This document shows, one piece after another, positions 36,083 through 44,779 of a stretch of DNA of 44,779 nucleotides. The translations under genes were made by a program, and so were the position numbers. Within the stretch, counting starts at the first letter, position 1, and each line of letters opens with the position of its first letter. The notes beneath the pieces were generated by a model that did no database searches, was not told the DNA's origin, and saw only the letters and a program-made list of their open reading frames with translations. The DNA is from Verrucomicrobiota bacterium. GTDB taxonomy: Bacteria; Verrucomicrobiota; Verrucomicrobiia; Limisphaerales; SIBE01. The stretch spans positions 1 to 44,779 of the forward strand of contig JAQBVM010000013.1 of assembly GCA_027623095.1 (NCBI GenBank). The letters are read 5' to 3'.

Positions 36083-38104
36083 ATGAAACCCACTGGGCGC
36101 AGACACTGTTGGGCGGCTTCTTTGGCCTTGCTCTTGGCGATTGGAAATTACGACGTTCTGTCCGGGGCAGAGACGCCGTCGCAAACAGCCGGATCGTTCC
36201 GGTCAGTAAATGAATTGCCGATCGGTGGCAACAAGGGATCGACCCCTTCGGACGCTCCCCGTCAATTCTGGGCGTTCGAACCATTGCGACGGGCCGCACC
36301 ACCTCAAATCAACGAAGGGGACTGGTGCCGAACTTCGATTGATTCCTTCATATTTTCGGGCCTGCGCAGTGCCGGACTGCGGCCAAATCCTCCAGCGGAC
36401 CGCCGCAGACTGATTCGCCGGGTTTATCTCGATCTGCTGGGCGTGCCCCCTTCCGCGGATCGAATCGAGGACTTTGTCCGCGACCTTGATCCGGACGCCT
36501 ATCCACGATTGATTGATTCACTTCTGGCCAGTCCACAGTACGGGGAACGTTGGGGGCGATTCTGGCTGGACCTGGCCCGTTTTGCGGAGAGCCACGGTTT
36601 CGAGCATGATACCGACCGTCCGTCGGCCTTTCATTACCGCGATTTCGTCATAGCCGCGTTGAACCAAGACATGCCGTATGACCAGTTCGTCAAATGGCAG
36701 ATCGCGGGAGACGAGTTTGAACCCGAAAACTTTCAGGCTCTGACGGCGACCGGCTTTCTCGCGGCGGGAGTCCACAGCACTCAGATCACGGCGAATCAGG
36801 CTGAGAAAGAGCGTTATGATGAACTGGATGATATTGTGGGGACAATTGGAACTTCAATGCTCGGCCTTACAATCGGGTGCGCGCGCTGCCACGATCACAA
36901 GTTTGATCCGATTCCGACGTCCGACTACTACCGGCTCATTTCCACATTTACTACAACTGTTCGAACCGAAATTGATCTCGATCCGCAATCGGAGGATGCC
37001 GGAGCCAAAAAGGTCCCAGCCACACCCGATGCCGCACCGGATAAGAACAAAAAAGAATCGCCGGAACGAAAGGCACTGATCTGCAGCGAGGGGCTCAAAC
37101 CACTTCGGCTCAACACTCAGGGGCCGGATTTTTACGAGAAAACGTATCTTCTGAACAGGGGTGATCCGAACCAGAAGGGTCGTGAGATGACGCCCGGATT
37201 CCTGCAAGTGCTGATGCGTTCATCCGACGGAGAGAACCAATGGCGAATCGATCCTCCCAAGGGCTGGCGGACGTCGTATCATCGGCGCGCTTTGGCCGAA
37301 TGGATCACGGACGTTGATTACGGCGCCGGAAATCTGCTCGCGCGAGTCATTGTCAATCGACTCTGGCAACATCATTTCGGCCGGGGAATTGTTGGAACTC
37401 CAAGCGATTTTGGATCCCAGGGAGAACGTCCGTCGCATCCCGAACTGTTGGAGTGGCTGGCCGGTGAACTGGTGCGGACCGGATGGCGGTTGAAGCCCAT
37501 TCACCGGTTGCTCATGCGGAGCGCCGTCTATTTGCAGGACAGCGCTTACGAAAAGGAAGCGGCCCGTGCCGATCCGGATAACCGGCTGCTTTGGAGGTTT
37601 GCTCCCAGGCGTTTGGAAAGTGAAGCGATACGCGATTCAATTCTTGCAGTGACCGGCGCTTTGGACAGGCGAATGTTCGGGCCCGGGACTCTCGACGAAG
37701 GGAATCAACGCAGGAGCATCTATTTCACGATCAAGCGCAGCAAACTCATACCGATGATGGTGCTGTTTGACGGTCCAGACGCGTTACAGAGCCAGGCGCA
37801 GAGAGCCACAACCACGGTTGCTCCGCAGGCGCTTCTCATGATGAATAATCCGCACGTCCAGTCTTGGTCGCGCGCGATGGCAAAGCATCTGATTCCGGAT
37901 GACTCCCAATCGTTCGCGTCTGCGGTTCGAACGGCGTATGGGGCTGCGCTTGGCAGACAACCCAGTCAGGTGGAACTCGAAGACAGTCTGCAATTCTTGC
38001 GGCATCAAATGCAAAGCTACGGCGGAAACGAAGCATCTGAACTGGCACTCGGCGATTTTTGCCAAGCGCTATTGATCCTAAACGAATTCGTCTTTATCGA
38101 CTGA
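36083..38104 (+). CDS. PSD1/DUF1549-DUF1553 secreted protein with CxxCH motif
   Basis: This 673-residue protein has a signal peptide (HCWAASLALLLAIGNYDVLS). DUF1549 follows (RRVYLDLLGVPPSADRIEDF, GERWGRFWLDLARFAESHGF) and then a haem-c-like CARCH at 266-270 (GCARCHDHKFDPI). DUF1553 closes it (RRALAEWITDVDYGAGNLLA, NRLWQHHFGRGIVGTPSDFG). It lacks the long coiled-coil insert of the first PSD1 protein. Downstream genes on the same strand are an isochorismatase-like hydrolase, a DUF1501 protein and an alpha/beta hydrolase, so it probably acts in a secreted catabolic or modification system. Confidence 0.9.
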   Translation: MKPTGRRHCWAASLALLLAIGNYDVLSGAETPSQTAGSFRSVNELPIGGNKGSTPSDAPRQFWAFEPLRRAAPPQINEGDWCRTSIDSFIFSGLRSAGLRPNPPADRRRLIRRVYLDLLGVPPSADRIEDFVRDLDPDAYPRLIDSLLASPQYGERWGRFWLDLARFAESHGFEHDTDRPSAFHYRDFVIAALNQDMPYDQFVKWQIAGDEFEPENFQALTATGFLAAGVHSTQITANQAEKERYDELDDIVGTIGTSMLGLTIGCARCHDHKFDPIPTSDYYRLISTFTTTVRTEIDLDPQSEDAGAKKVPATPDAAPDKNKKESPERKALICSEGLKPLRLNTQGPDFYEKTYLLNRGDPNQKGREMTPGFLQVLMRSSDGENQWRIDPPKGWRTSYHRRALAEWITDVDYGAGNLLARVIVNRLWQHHFGRGIVGTPSDFGSQGERPSHPELLEWLAGELVRTGWRLKPIHRLLMRSAVYLQDSAYEKEAARADPDNRLLWRFAPRRLESEAIRDSILAVTGALDRRMFGPGTLDEGNQRRSIYFTIKRSKLIPMMVLFDGPDALQSQAQRATTTVAPQALLMMNNPHVQSWSRAMAKHLIPDDSQSFASAVRTAYGAALGRQPSQVELEDSLQFLRHQMQSYGGNEASELALGDFCQALLILNEFVFID

Positions 38105-38271
38105 GAGGCGCAAGAACGATTCCTGTAAAAAGTGTTTGCTTCCAATCTCATCGCCTTTGCGCTAATAACAGTCTTCCGACTGAAGCCATCCGAGCATTTC
38201 GAGATGAAATGCAGCCGAGGCTCGCGGCAAAAAACTGTTCGCTCTTTGAGACCGCTTCTACCAACAAAACT

Positions 38272-39216
38272 ATGAAACCACTGAACAGACGCCACTTCAT
38301 TACCCGCTCCGCTTTTGGCAGCGCACTCGCAGGTTCCGGATTCTTCTTCCACCCGATTCAACGCGCGTTGGCGGCTCCCGCGCCGGGTTCGAAAAATGCG
38401 GAGCCACTTTCTCTAACAACACGGCAAAGAGTTGAAGCCTCGCCCGGCACCGGCAACTATCAGATCACGGAACGCCAAGTCCAATGGAACCCGCGTGAAA
38501 CGGCGGTCATTGTCGTGGATATGTGGGATAAACATTGGTGCAACGGAGCCACCTCTCGGGTTGCGGAGATTGCGCCGCGCATGAACACGTTTATTCACGC
38601 TGCCCGGGATCGAGGGGTGTTCGTAATACACGCTCCGAGCTCGTGCATGGACGCCTACAAGGATCATCCGGGGCGCAAACGCGCTCAAAACGCTCCCAGG
38701 GCGGCGAATCTGCCTCCAGAGATCGGCGAATGGTGCAATAAGATTCCAAGCGAAGAAAATGGGAAATACCCGATCGATCAGTCCGACGGCGGCTGTGATT
38801 GCGAACCGAAATGCGAAGGAGGCAGTCCTTGGCGGCGCGAAGTGGCGGCGATCGAGATTCTCGATATCGACGCGATCAGCGACTCCGGCGTCGAGATTTG
38901 GAATTTGCTCGAGGAACAAGGAATCAAGAATGTGATGATCTTTGGCGTGCATACCAACATGTGCGTGCTGGGCCGGCCGTTCGGACTGCGGCAGATGTCG
39001 AAAAATGGCAAACATGCCGTTCTCGTGCGTGATCTAACCGACACGATGTATAATCATAAAGCATGGCCGTATGTGAATCATTTCAAGGGAACGGAATTGA
39101 TCGTTGAGCATATCGAGAAATTTGTCTGTCCCACGATCACAAGCGAATCGCTTCTCGGAAAACCACCGTTTCGATTTAGCGCGGACCCGAGGGTTCCTAC
39201 CGCCACGAAGCTGTAG
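38272..39216 (+). CDS. Isochorismatase-like cysteine hydrolase, exported
   Basis: This 314-residue protein has a Tat-like signal (NRRHFITRSAFGSALAGSGF) and an isochorismatase-fold domain: Asp83 in VIVVDMWDKHWC and the nucleophile Cys231 in IFGVHTNMCVLGRPFGLRQM. A cysteine-rich insert (Cys175, Cys177, Cys181) precedes the catalytic region. The family includes nicotinamidase, isochorismatase and carbamoylsarcosine hydrolases; the export signal suggests a periplasmic amide or ester substrate. ATG 38272 is chosen because it starts the signal; longer frames run inside the PSD1 gene. Confidence 0.87.
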   Translation: MKPLNRRHFITRSAFGSALAGSGFFFHPIQRALAAPAPGSKNAEPLSLTTRQRVEASPGTGNYQITERQVQWNPRETAVIVVDMWDKHWCNGATSRVAEIAPRMNTFIHAARDRGVFVIHAPSSCMDAYKDHPGRKRAQNAPRAANLPPEIGEWCNKIPSEENGKYPIDQSDGGCDCEPKCEGGSPWRREVAAIEILDIDAISDSGVEIWNLLEEQGIKNVMIFGVHTNMCVLGRPFGLRQMSKNGKHAVLVRDLTDTMYNHKAWPYVNHFKGTELIVEHIEKFVCPTITSESLLGKPPFRFSADPRVPTATKL

Positions 39217-39255
39217 CGAACTCAAGTTGGTTAGGATTTGGACGGCGAAATCGGA

Positions 39256-40740
39256 ATGAACAGGATTTCTCAATTCGGTGCTTCAGGCCAGTCCGGCCTC
39301 GTATCACGGCGGGCATTCCTGGAGCGGGCCGGCTCGGGCTTCGGTCTGCTCGCTCTCGGCGACCTGCTCCGATCTGGAAGCTATGGCGAAACGCTGGAGA
39401 CTCCTCAATCGCAGCCCCTCCAAATGGATCCCCTGGTGTCGCATGCACCCCAGTTTCCACCACGAGCGAAGGCGGTGATTTGGCTTTTCATGAATGGCGG
39501 ACAAAGCCACGTCGATACGTGGGATTACAAGCCCGAACTCGAAAAACGCGACGGACGCGAGCTGGAGGGGTTTGATAAGAATACCGGCTTTTTCACGAAT
39601 CAAGTTGGCCCGCTGATGAAGTCGCCGTTTGCATTCCGGCAGCACGGACAGTCTGGCGCGTGGGTATCCGAGATCTTTCCAAACCTTGCGAACCATGTGG
39701 ACGACTTGGCGTTCATCCATTCCTGTTTCACCGCCACAAACAATCATTCTCCGGCGCTCTTTCAGATCAACACCGGCATGAACCGGATGGGCTTTCCTTG
39801 CGTGGGATCTTGGGTCACTTACGGGCTCGGCTCGGAAAGCCGGAATCTTCCGGCATTTGTTGTTATGTACGACACGCTTGGAAGGGGCGTACCCAAAGGA
39901 CACGCCCAGAATTGGGGCGCGGGATTCCTGCCCGGCGTTTTTCAGGGGACCGCCCTGAACGCACAGGGCCCGCCAATTGACAACTTGTACCGGAACGCGA
40001 AAATGAGCGACGCGCAGCAGCGATCACAGCTCGATTTAGTCAACCGCTTGAACCGGCATTATGGGGAATCGTATCCCCACGAACCGGAACTGAATGCGCG
40101 CATTGAGAGTTTTGAACTGGCTTACCGGATGCAAATGACAGCGCCCGAGGCGCTCGACGTGGGTCGGGAACCCGAATCGATTCGCAGGCTTTATGGTTTG
40201 GACAACAAACGCTGCGCGCATTTCGCAAGGCAATGTCTCACTGCGCGGCGGCTGGTCGAAAGAGGCACGCGTTTTATCCAGATTTATAGCGGCGGGATGG
40301 AGAACGAGCGCAGTTGGGACGGGCACGCCGATATCGAGGGAAACCACCGGCAGTTTGCTGGGGAGACAGACATTCCAATCGCCGGGTTGTTAACGGACCT
40401 CAAGCAGCGTGGACTGCTCGAATCGACGCTTGTATTGTGCGCGGGCGAATTTGGACGCCTGCCGGTCAGTCAGAAAGCCAAGAAACCCGGTCGCGACCAC
40501 AATCCCCATGCGTTTACCACTTGGATGGCTGGTGGCGGTGTGAAGGGCGGGACACATTATGGCGAGACCGACGAACTTGGCCACAAGGCCGTCGTGGACC
40601 GAGTGAGCATCAACGATCTACATGCCACAATCCTTCACCTCTTGGGGATCCACCATGAACGGTTGATCTACCGCTACAACGGCCGCGATTTTCGGCTGAC
40701 GGACGTTGCCGGTGAGGTGGTGCGAAAAATTCTGAGCTGA
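39256..40740 (+). CDS. DUF1501 secreted protein (Tat signal)
   Basis: This 494-residue DUF1501 protein has a Tat-type leader (SRRAFLERAGSGFGLLALGD) and the same blocks as the first: WLFMNGGQSHVDTWDYKP, NNHSPALFQINTGMNRM, CAGEFGRLPVSQKAK and TDELGHKAVVDRVS. ATG 39256 is preferred to the TTG at 39238 because the signal begins there. The isochorismatase-like gene sits between it and its PSD1 partner, unlike the overlapping pair at 8485-12476. The role is unproven. Confidence 0.88.
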   Translation: MNRISQFGASGQSGLVSRRAFLERAGSGFGLLALGDLLRSGSYGETLETPQSQPLQMDPLVSHAPQFPPRAKAVIWLFMNGGQSHVDTWDYKPELEKRDGRELEGFDKNTGFFTNQVGPLMKSPFAFRQHGQSGAWVSEIFPNLANHVDDLAFIHSCFTATNNHSPALFQINTGMNRMGFPCVGSWVTYGLGSESRNLPAFVVMYDTLGRGVPKGHAQNWGAGFLPGVFQGTALNAQGPPIDNLYRNAKMSDAQQRSQLDLVNRLNRHYGESYPHEPELNARIESFELAYRMQMTAPEALDVGREPESIRRLYGLDNKRCAHFARQCLTARRLVERGTRFIQIYSGGMENERSWDGHADIEGNHRQFAGETDIPIAGLLTDLKQRGLLESTLVLCAGEFGRLPVSQKAKKPGRDHNPHAFTTWMAGGGVKGGTHYGETDELGHKAVVDRVSINDLHATILHLLGIHHERLIYRYNGRDFRLTDVAGEVVRKILS

Positions 40741-40871
40741 CGAAAAAAAGGTATTGGGCCGATTGCTAAAAGTCCAATCGCCAACGTTTGAACTAGCCCT
40801 TTGGATTGCGGCGGCGATCGGGGACGGCATCTGTTTATGCCGACAGACTGAAAACTGAACAAGAAACTGAC

Positions 40872-43277
40872 ATGGAACATCCTCAATTCTTAAACAATCG
40901 GGCGGCATTCAACTCTCTGGCGCTTTTCCTCCTGTTGTCTGCCACGAATGCATGCGTTCCTTCGAGGGCGGCAGATTCTACTTCCATTAGCCCACTTCCG
41001 GGAACTCTGCCGTTAACGATGGGGGGCGATATCGCGTCGAATCTGGTTGCTGGCGTGGATCGTTTTCTACTCCGGGAGATCGACCGATCGGTCGATCGGC
41101 GCGCGAAGTATTGGAACCGCGATTTTTCGTCGGGCGAAGCCTACAACCGCTCGATCGAACCCAATCGAAAACGATTGGCTCATATTCTAGGTGTGCGCGA
41201 TGAACGCAAACCAGTCGAGGCGATCGAGTATTTGGCTTCAACGGCGAGCGACGGTGTGCTGTTCCGCGGCAAGACATACGAGGTGCGCGCCGTTCGGTGG
41301 CCGGTCATCGGCGATGTGTCCGGAGAGGGTCTTTTGATGACGCCACTGAAGAGTGGAGACGGCCCAGCGTGGGAGGGGCTGGCGGACGTAATCGCCATTC
41401 CCGACGCCGATCAAACTCCGGAACAAATAGCGTTTCTGGTGGACGGCATCGATCCGGATTTGCAGTTTGCCCGGAAACTGGCTGAACGCGGCTGTCGAGT
41501 GCTCGTGCCGACACTGATCAACCGGAAGATGGGTGAACGCAAAGTCGAATCGACTGACCGCGGATCGGGTCTCAGCAATCGCGAGTTTCTGTATCGAAGC
41601 GCATTTGAGCTGGGACGCGGACTGTCGGGATATGAAGTTCAAAAGGTCTTGGCGGGTGTGGATTGGTTTACTCGTGAACGGGACCCAAGTGACTCCAAGG
41701 GAGCAAACCTGGAGTTGAAACAGTTCAAGAGGAAACTCGGCGTGATCGGATGGGGAGAAGGCGGGCTTATTGCGCTTTACGCAGCGGCTCTGGACACGCG
41801 CATCGACGCAGTGGGTGTCAGCGGCGCGTTCGACGATCGCATGAACACTTGGCAGGAACCGATCGATCGGAACGTGTTTGGATTGCTGGAACAGTTTGGC
41901 GGGGCGGAACTTGCCGGCATGGTGGCGCCTCGAGGGTTGCTTATCGAGGCAGCGAAGGGACCGGAGGTGACACTGCCAGGGAATGGCGGAGGAGCGCCCG
42001 CTCGTTTGCTGACGCCGGACATCGAAGTGGTGAAAAGGGAGTTTCAGCGCGCCAAACAGCTCCTTGAAAAACTCGATCCCCAGCCGGATTGGTCCCTCGT
42101 TGTCAGCGGCGACGGGACGGGGCCATATGGAACTACCGAGACGCTCAATCGGTTTTTCGATATGCTTGTTAATCCTCAGACACCACCGCGCTCGATGGGC
42201 GGAAGCCAACTATCTCCTGTCCTCGCCGGAACGATCGACACGACCGCGCGCCATGCCCGGCAGATGCACGAAATCGACCGGCACAATCAGTGGCTGCTGC
42301 GCGAAAGCCCCTATGTTCGGGATGCATTCATGAAGGATCTCGACACGGAGTCTATCGAGAAATACGCCGCATCCTCGGAGAGCTACCGGCAATTCTTCTA
42401 CGAGGAGGTAATTGGCAAAATTGAAGAGAGGCCACTTGCTCCGAACGTCCGTTCTCGAAAAAGTTATGATACTCCCAAATGGACCGGATACGAAGTGGTA
42501 ATGGATGTGTTTCCGGATGTCATCGCATACGGTATTCTGCTTTTGCCGAAAGACTTGAAGCCGGGCGAGAAGCGGCCCGTTGTGGTTTGTCAACACGGCC
42601 TTGAAGGCCGCCCCCAAGATGTCGTTTCCGGCGACAAAGGCGCTTATCACGATTTTGCCGCCAAACTCGCGGAACGCGGTTTTATCACGTTTTCCCCGCA
42701 AAACCTCTATATTTTCACAGACCGTTTTCGGACGCTGCAACGCAAAGCGAATCTCGTGAAGAAGACGCTTTTCTCTGTCATCACGCCACAACATCAGCAG
42801 ATTGTGGACTGGCTAAAAACGCTGCCAAACATCGATCCGGATCGAATCGCGTTTTATGGACTCAGCTACGGAGGGAAAACGGCCATGCGCGTCCCGGGTC
42901 TGGTCACCGACTATTGCCTTTCGATCTGTTCGGCGGACTTTAACGAATGGGTTTGGAAAAACGCCTCGACGCGAAGCCGCTACAGCTACGTTTGGACGGG
43001 AGAGTATGAAATCTTTGAGTTCGATTTGGGAAGCACTTTCAATTATGCCGAGATGGCAGCCCTTATCGCGCCGCGGCCATTCATGGTAGAGCGAGGTCAT
43101 TTCGATGGAGTGGCTCCGGACGAAACAGTGGCTTACGAGTTTGCCAAAGTCCGGTTTCTTTATGATGCGCGGCTGCACATTGGAGACCGCTGCGAGATCG
43201 AGTGGTTTGTGGGTCCCCACACGATCAACGGCAAAGGAACATACGACTTCCTCGGCAAACATCTCAACTGGCCGTGA
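40872..43277 (+). CDS. Tandem alpha/beta hydrolase (two-domain), exported
   Basis: This 801-residue protein has a signal or lipoprotein-like leader (FNSLALFLLLSATNACVPSR; the Cys could be lipidated) and two alpha/beta hydrolase domains. In the C-terminal one Ser665 lies in FYGLSYGGKTA, His783 in FVGPHTING, and an acidic residue in HFDGVAPDETV, so it should be an active esterase or deacetylase. The N-terminal domain keeps the fold (VIGWGEGGLIALYAAA) but Gly295 replaces the nucleophile Ser. It is the last gene of the PSD1-isochorismatase-DUF1501 run. A role in cleaving acylated glycans is possible but unproven. Confidence 0.85.
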   Translation: MEHPQFLNNRAAFNSLALFLLLSATNACVPSRAADSTSISPLPGTLPLTMGGDIASNLVAGVDRFLLREIDRSVDRRAKYWNRDFSSGEAYNRSIEPNRKRLAHILGVRDERKPVEAIEYLASTASDGVLFRGKTYEVRAVRWPVIGDVSGEGLLMTPLKSGDGPAWEGLADVIAIPDADQTPEQIAFLVDGIDPDLQFARKLAERGCRVLVPTLINRKMGERKVESTDRGSGLSNREFLYRSAFELGRGLSGYEVQKVLAGVDWFTRERDPSDSKGANLELKQFKRKLGVIGWGEGGLIALYAAALDTRIDAVGVSGAFDDRMNTWQEPIDRNVFGLLEQFGGAELAGMVAPRGLLIEAAKGPEVTLPGNGGGAPARLLTPDIEVVKREFQRAKQLLEKLDPQPDWSLVVSGDGTGPYGTTETLNRFFDMLVNPQTPPRSMGGSQLSPVLAGTIDTTARHARQMHEIDRHNQWLLRESPYVRDAFMKDLDTESIEKYAASSESYRQFFYEEVIGKIEERPLAPNVRSRKSYDTPKWTGYEVVMDVFPDVIAYGILLLPKDLKPGEKRPVVVCQHGLEGRPQDVVSGDKGAYHDFAAKLAERGFITFSPQNLYIFTDRFRTLQRKANLVKKTLFSVITPQHQQIVDWLKTLPNIDPDRIAFYGLSYGGKTAMRVPGLVTDYCLSICSADFNEWVWKNASTRSRYSYVWTGEYEIFEFDLGSTFNYAEMAALIAPRPFMVERGHFDGVAPDETVAYEFAKVRFLYDARLHIGDRCEIEWFVGPHTINGKGTYDFLGKHLNWP

Positions 43278-43722
43278 TCCACGACAAGTCACCGGCCGCC
43301 ACTAAAGTGTTGCCGGCCCAAGCACAGCACTTACGTTCGGTCGCCGAACTTGCGGACACTAATTGGCGGGAGTATCGCGGGTCCTGAATTTGGTTCAGTT
43401 CCAAGAGATTCCTGCCACTGAGATTCGCCGGCAGTTGCACGCGAAGGACGGAGCTGTCCACGTTGGGTCATTCGATCCACCGTAACACTATAAGAAGAAT
43501 TCTTTGTTTCTTGCGAAGATTTTTCAGACACTCTGTGGCTGCTGCTTCGCCGCGCCGCGCGATCCGCGGTTCTCTTCAGATGCTCCGCTCACCGCTCGCT
43601 TCCAACTCAAAGTGGCTTTCATTCCAAAGAAAGGTAAGTCCCGCTGCGGAAACGCCGTAGAGAGGATCGTCTTTTTCTGCCTCAACCAAATTGTTTCGAT
43701 CAGAAAAGCTTAGATGAGCCGG
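43278..43722. other. Intergenic stretch without a supported gene
   Basis: About 445 bp separate the alpha/beta hydrolase and the convergent PIN-like gene. Short open frames exist on both strands but show no motif and are rich in Arg and Ser. I see no strong terminator hairpin. It may hold decayed sequence. Confidence 0.35.
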
Positions 43723-44124
43723 TCAGACCTTGCTTTCCCATTCGTGGAATCTTTTGCTCTGTGCTCCGCCATGCCACAGCTCGATCCCCGTCTGATGCAC
43801 GTGAATCACCTTGCCAAGGCGTTTGAGGTTTGAATTGAAGCTGGGATGGCGCAGGAATCGCCTGATGTGCGTCGCGACGAGTCCTTCATGTTCCGGAATG
43901 TCCATGAAAACGAGAGCATATCGCGGATGGCTGAGCTCTGCTTTCCAGAAATCTCGGTCCCGCGTGAAGAACGTCGGATGCTTGAGCCGGTGCAGCAGAG
44001 AAAGAATGTTTTCGTCCGAGATGCTTTTGTCAGCCAAGTCTTCTCCGATCACCCGCACGGCAATCCGCCATTCACGCAGCCGCCAGACTTCGTTTTCCGA
44101 GATGCTCTCGTCGATGACTAACAT
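43723..44124 (-). CDS. DUF5615-type PIN-like protein (putative toxin)
   Basis: This 133-residue protein opens with MLVIDESISENEVWRLREWR, holding the first acidic strand of PIN-like DUF5615 proteins, and has KSISDENILSLLHRL and FFTRDRDFWKAEL with further Asp residues. ATG 44124 is chosen because it starts at that strand; the longer frame to 44325 reads through the DUF433 gene. It overlaps the DUF433 gene by 53 bp. DUF433-DUF5615 pairs resemble VapB45-VapC45-type TA systems, in which this gene is the RNase. Confidence 0.75.
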   Translation of the reverse strand: MLVIDESISENEVWRLREWRIAVRVIGEDLADKSISDENILSLLHRLKHPTFFTRDRDFWKAELSHPRYALVFMDIPEHEGLVATHIRRFLRHPSFNSNLKRLGKVIHVHQTGIELWHGGAQSKRFHEWESKV

Positions 44125-44383
44125 TTGGCTTGAACGGGCCGCTTTCCTTGAAGTGCTGACTGGCAAGGCGCACCGCTTCGGAAATTGCTTCCATCGGCAC
44201 TTTTCCACGCCATGACCAGACGATTCGTTCCCAGGGGGTGCCGTTGGCAACCTGTTCCAGAACCTGAAAAACCATGATGCGGGTGCCCTTGAATGTCGGC
44301 TTGCCATGGCAAATCTCCGGGTCAACGACGATGAAGTCGCCCAGTTCCAAACGCCCTTTATTCACATTTGCCTTAACCTTCAT
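44072..44383 (-). CDS. DUF433 family antitoxin
   Basis: This 103-residue protein has the DUF433 core: FIVVDPEICHGKPTFKGTRI, then MVFQVLEQVANGTPWERIVW. This helix-turn-helix-type fold is common in antitoxins paired with DUF5615 PIN proteins. The C-terminal tail (RREHLGKRSLAAA) overlaps the start of the PIN-like gene. It starts 29 bp after the UPF0175 gene ends, on the same strand. Confidence 0.83.
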   Translation of the reverse strand: MKVKANVNKGRLELGDFIVVDPEICHGKPTFKGTRIMVFQVLEQVANGTPWERIVWSWRGKVPMEAISEAVRLASQHFKESGPFKPNVSHRREHLGKRSLAAA

Positions 44384-44412
44384 TAAGCGGGTAGAAGCGT
44401 GCCACTAAACTC

Positions 44413-44670
44413 TTATTGCTCACGCGCCAAGCCTCCGGCTAGTTCTTCGGCTGACTCCTGAATTGGGGAAACTTCAAACCGACTCAGCGACTGGATAAAA
44501 TCGTAACGACTCAACCCGGCGATTTCAGCCGCCTTTTCCTGCGACAGCTTCCCGAGTTCGTACCACTTAACCGCCGCTGTGAGCCGAAGCTCGCGCGCCA
44601 ACTCGTCCGGAGTGCTGCGAAACACCGAGAATGCGCCCTCGGGAAGGTCCATTACGAGTCGCTTGCTCAT
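44413..44670 (-). CDS. UPF0175 family protein (putative antitoxin)
   Basis: This 85-residue protein matches UPF0175: LARELRLTAAVKWYELGKLS, QEKAAEIAGLSRYDFIQSLS. The family is usually coupled to a DUF3368-type PIN toxin and acts as the antitoxin or transcription factor. Here the next genes are instead a DUF433 protein and a DUF5615 PIN-like protein. It may supply extra regulation to that pair or be an orphan antitoxin. Confidence 0.83.
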   Translation of the reverse strand: MSKRLVMDLPEGAFSVFRSTPDELARELRLTAAVKWYELGKLSQEKAAEIAGLSRYDFIQSLSRFEVSPIQESAEELAGGLAREQ

Positions 44671-44779
44671 GCCAATACTCTAACAGGCACTTGCGGGCCG
44701 TCAAAGCTCGATGTGCCCCCCTTCGCGCTTCGGGCGCATCTCCGAATGAGGACGATTTTAGTGGATGAAGTTAATTCCA

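Noticed and set aside
41238-42209. 323-codon minus-strand frame
   Set aside because: It is antisense to the tandem alpha/beta hydrolase and has no motif.

Overview
The window looks like a chromosomal segment of a soil or freshwater Verrucomicrobiota bacterium (Pedosphaera/Limisphaerales type). The signs are two pairs of DUF1549/DUF1553 (PSD1) and DUF1501 secreted proteins, an ECF sigma factor beside a Ser/Thr kinase, repeated 5' ends of ADOP-type permease genes, many palindromic intergenic repeats, and many toxin-antitoxin (TA) genes. No rRNA, tRNA, CRISPR array or transposase was seen. Family names come from reading the translations; no database search was run.

Region 1 (1-8216) is an accessory, decaying zone. 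An ECF sigma factor is followed by a kinase gene cut off just after its DFG motif. Four near-identical 5' ends of a MacB/ADOP permease gene lie on the minus strand within 3.4 kb (1959-2012, 3403-3501, 4328-4420, 5251-5349). Three plus-strand modules (the truncated kinase, an unknown two-gene operon, and a ribbon-helix-helix/PIN TA pair) end 15-55 bp from a permease breakpoint, and a broken NHL-formylglycine-enzyme-like gene is fused in frame to the fourth. Fragments follow of a DUF4143 ATPase, a STAND NTPase split by foreign sequence, and an ankyrin-repeat gene, then an intact VOC-fold gene.

Region 2 (8485-18629) holds a PSD1-DUF1501 pair and a fused, partly deleted double serine hydrolase. 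It also holds a minus-strand run: DUF1802 gene, maf, mlaE-like permease, mlaF-like ATPase, mlaD-like MCE protein. The last three would form a lipid-transport ABC system, but the ATPase lacks several conserved motifs.

Region 3 (18630-21497) is a small TA island: an orphan CopG-type antitoxin, an orphan HicB-like gene, a HicB-HicA pair and two small unknown genes. Region 4 (21498-27633) is the minus-strand purine operon purS-purQ-purL-purF-purM, with an inverted-repeat element between purQ and purL. Region 5 (27701-33718) contains a methyltransferase, two glycosyltransferases, a Phd/PIN TA pair inserted behind an ATPase stub, rmlA, and a reductase resembling the plant-type 3,5-epimerase/4-reductase; this is a glycan or rhamnose assembly region. 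Region 6 (33880-43277) has a TIM-barrel sugar isomerase and a ThuA-like protein facing a plus-strand run of PSD1 protein, isochorismatase-like hydrolase, DUF1501 protein and a two-domain alpha/beta hydrolase, all with export signals. Region 7 (43723-44670) is a UPF0175/DUF433/DUF5615 TA cluster.

The most unusual structure is the ADOP 5'-end array, which looks like repeated module exchange at one short conserved sequence. Next are the degenerate Mla-type ATPase and the unknown two-gene module inside the array.
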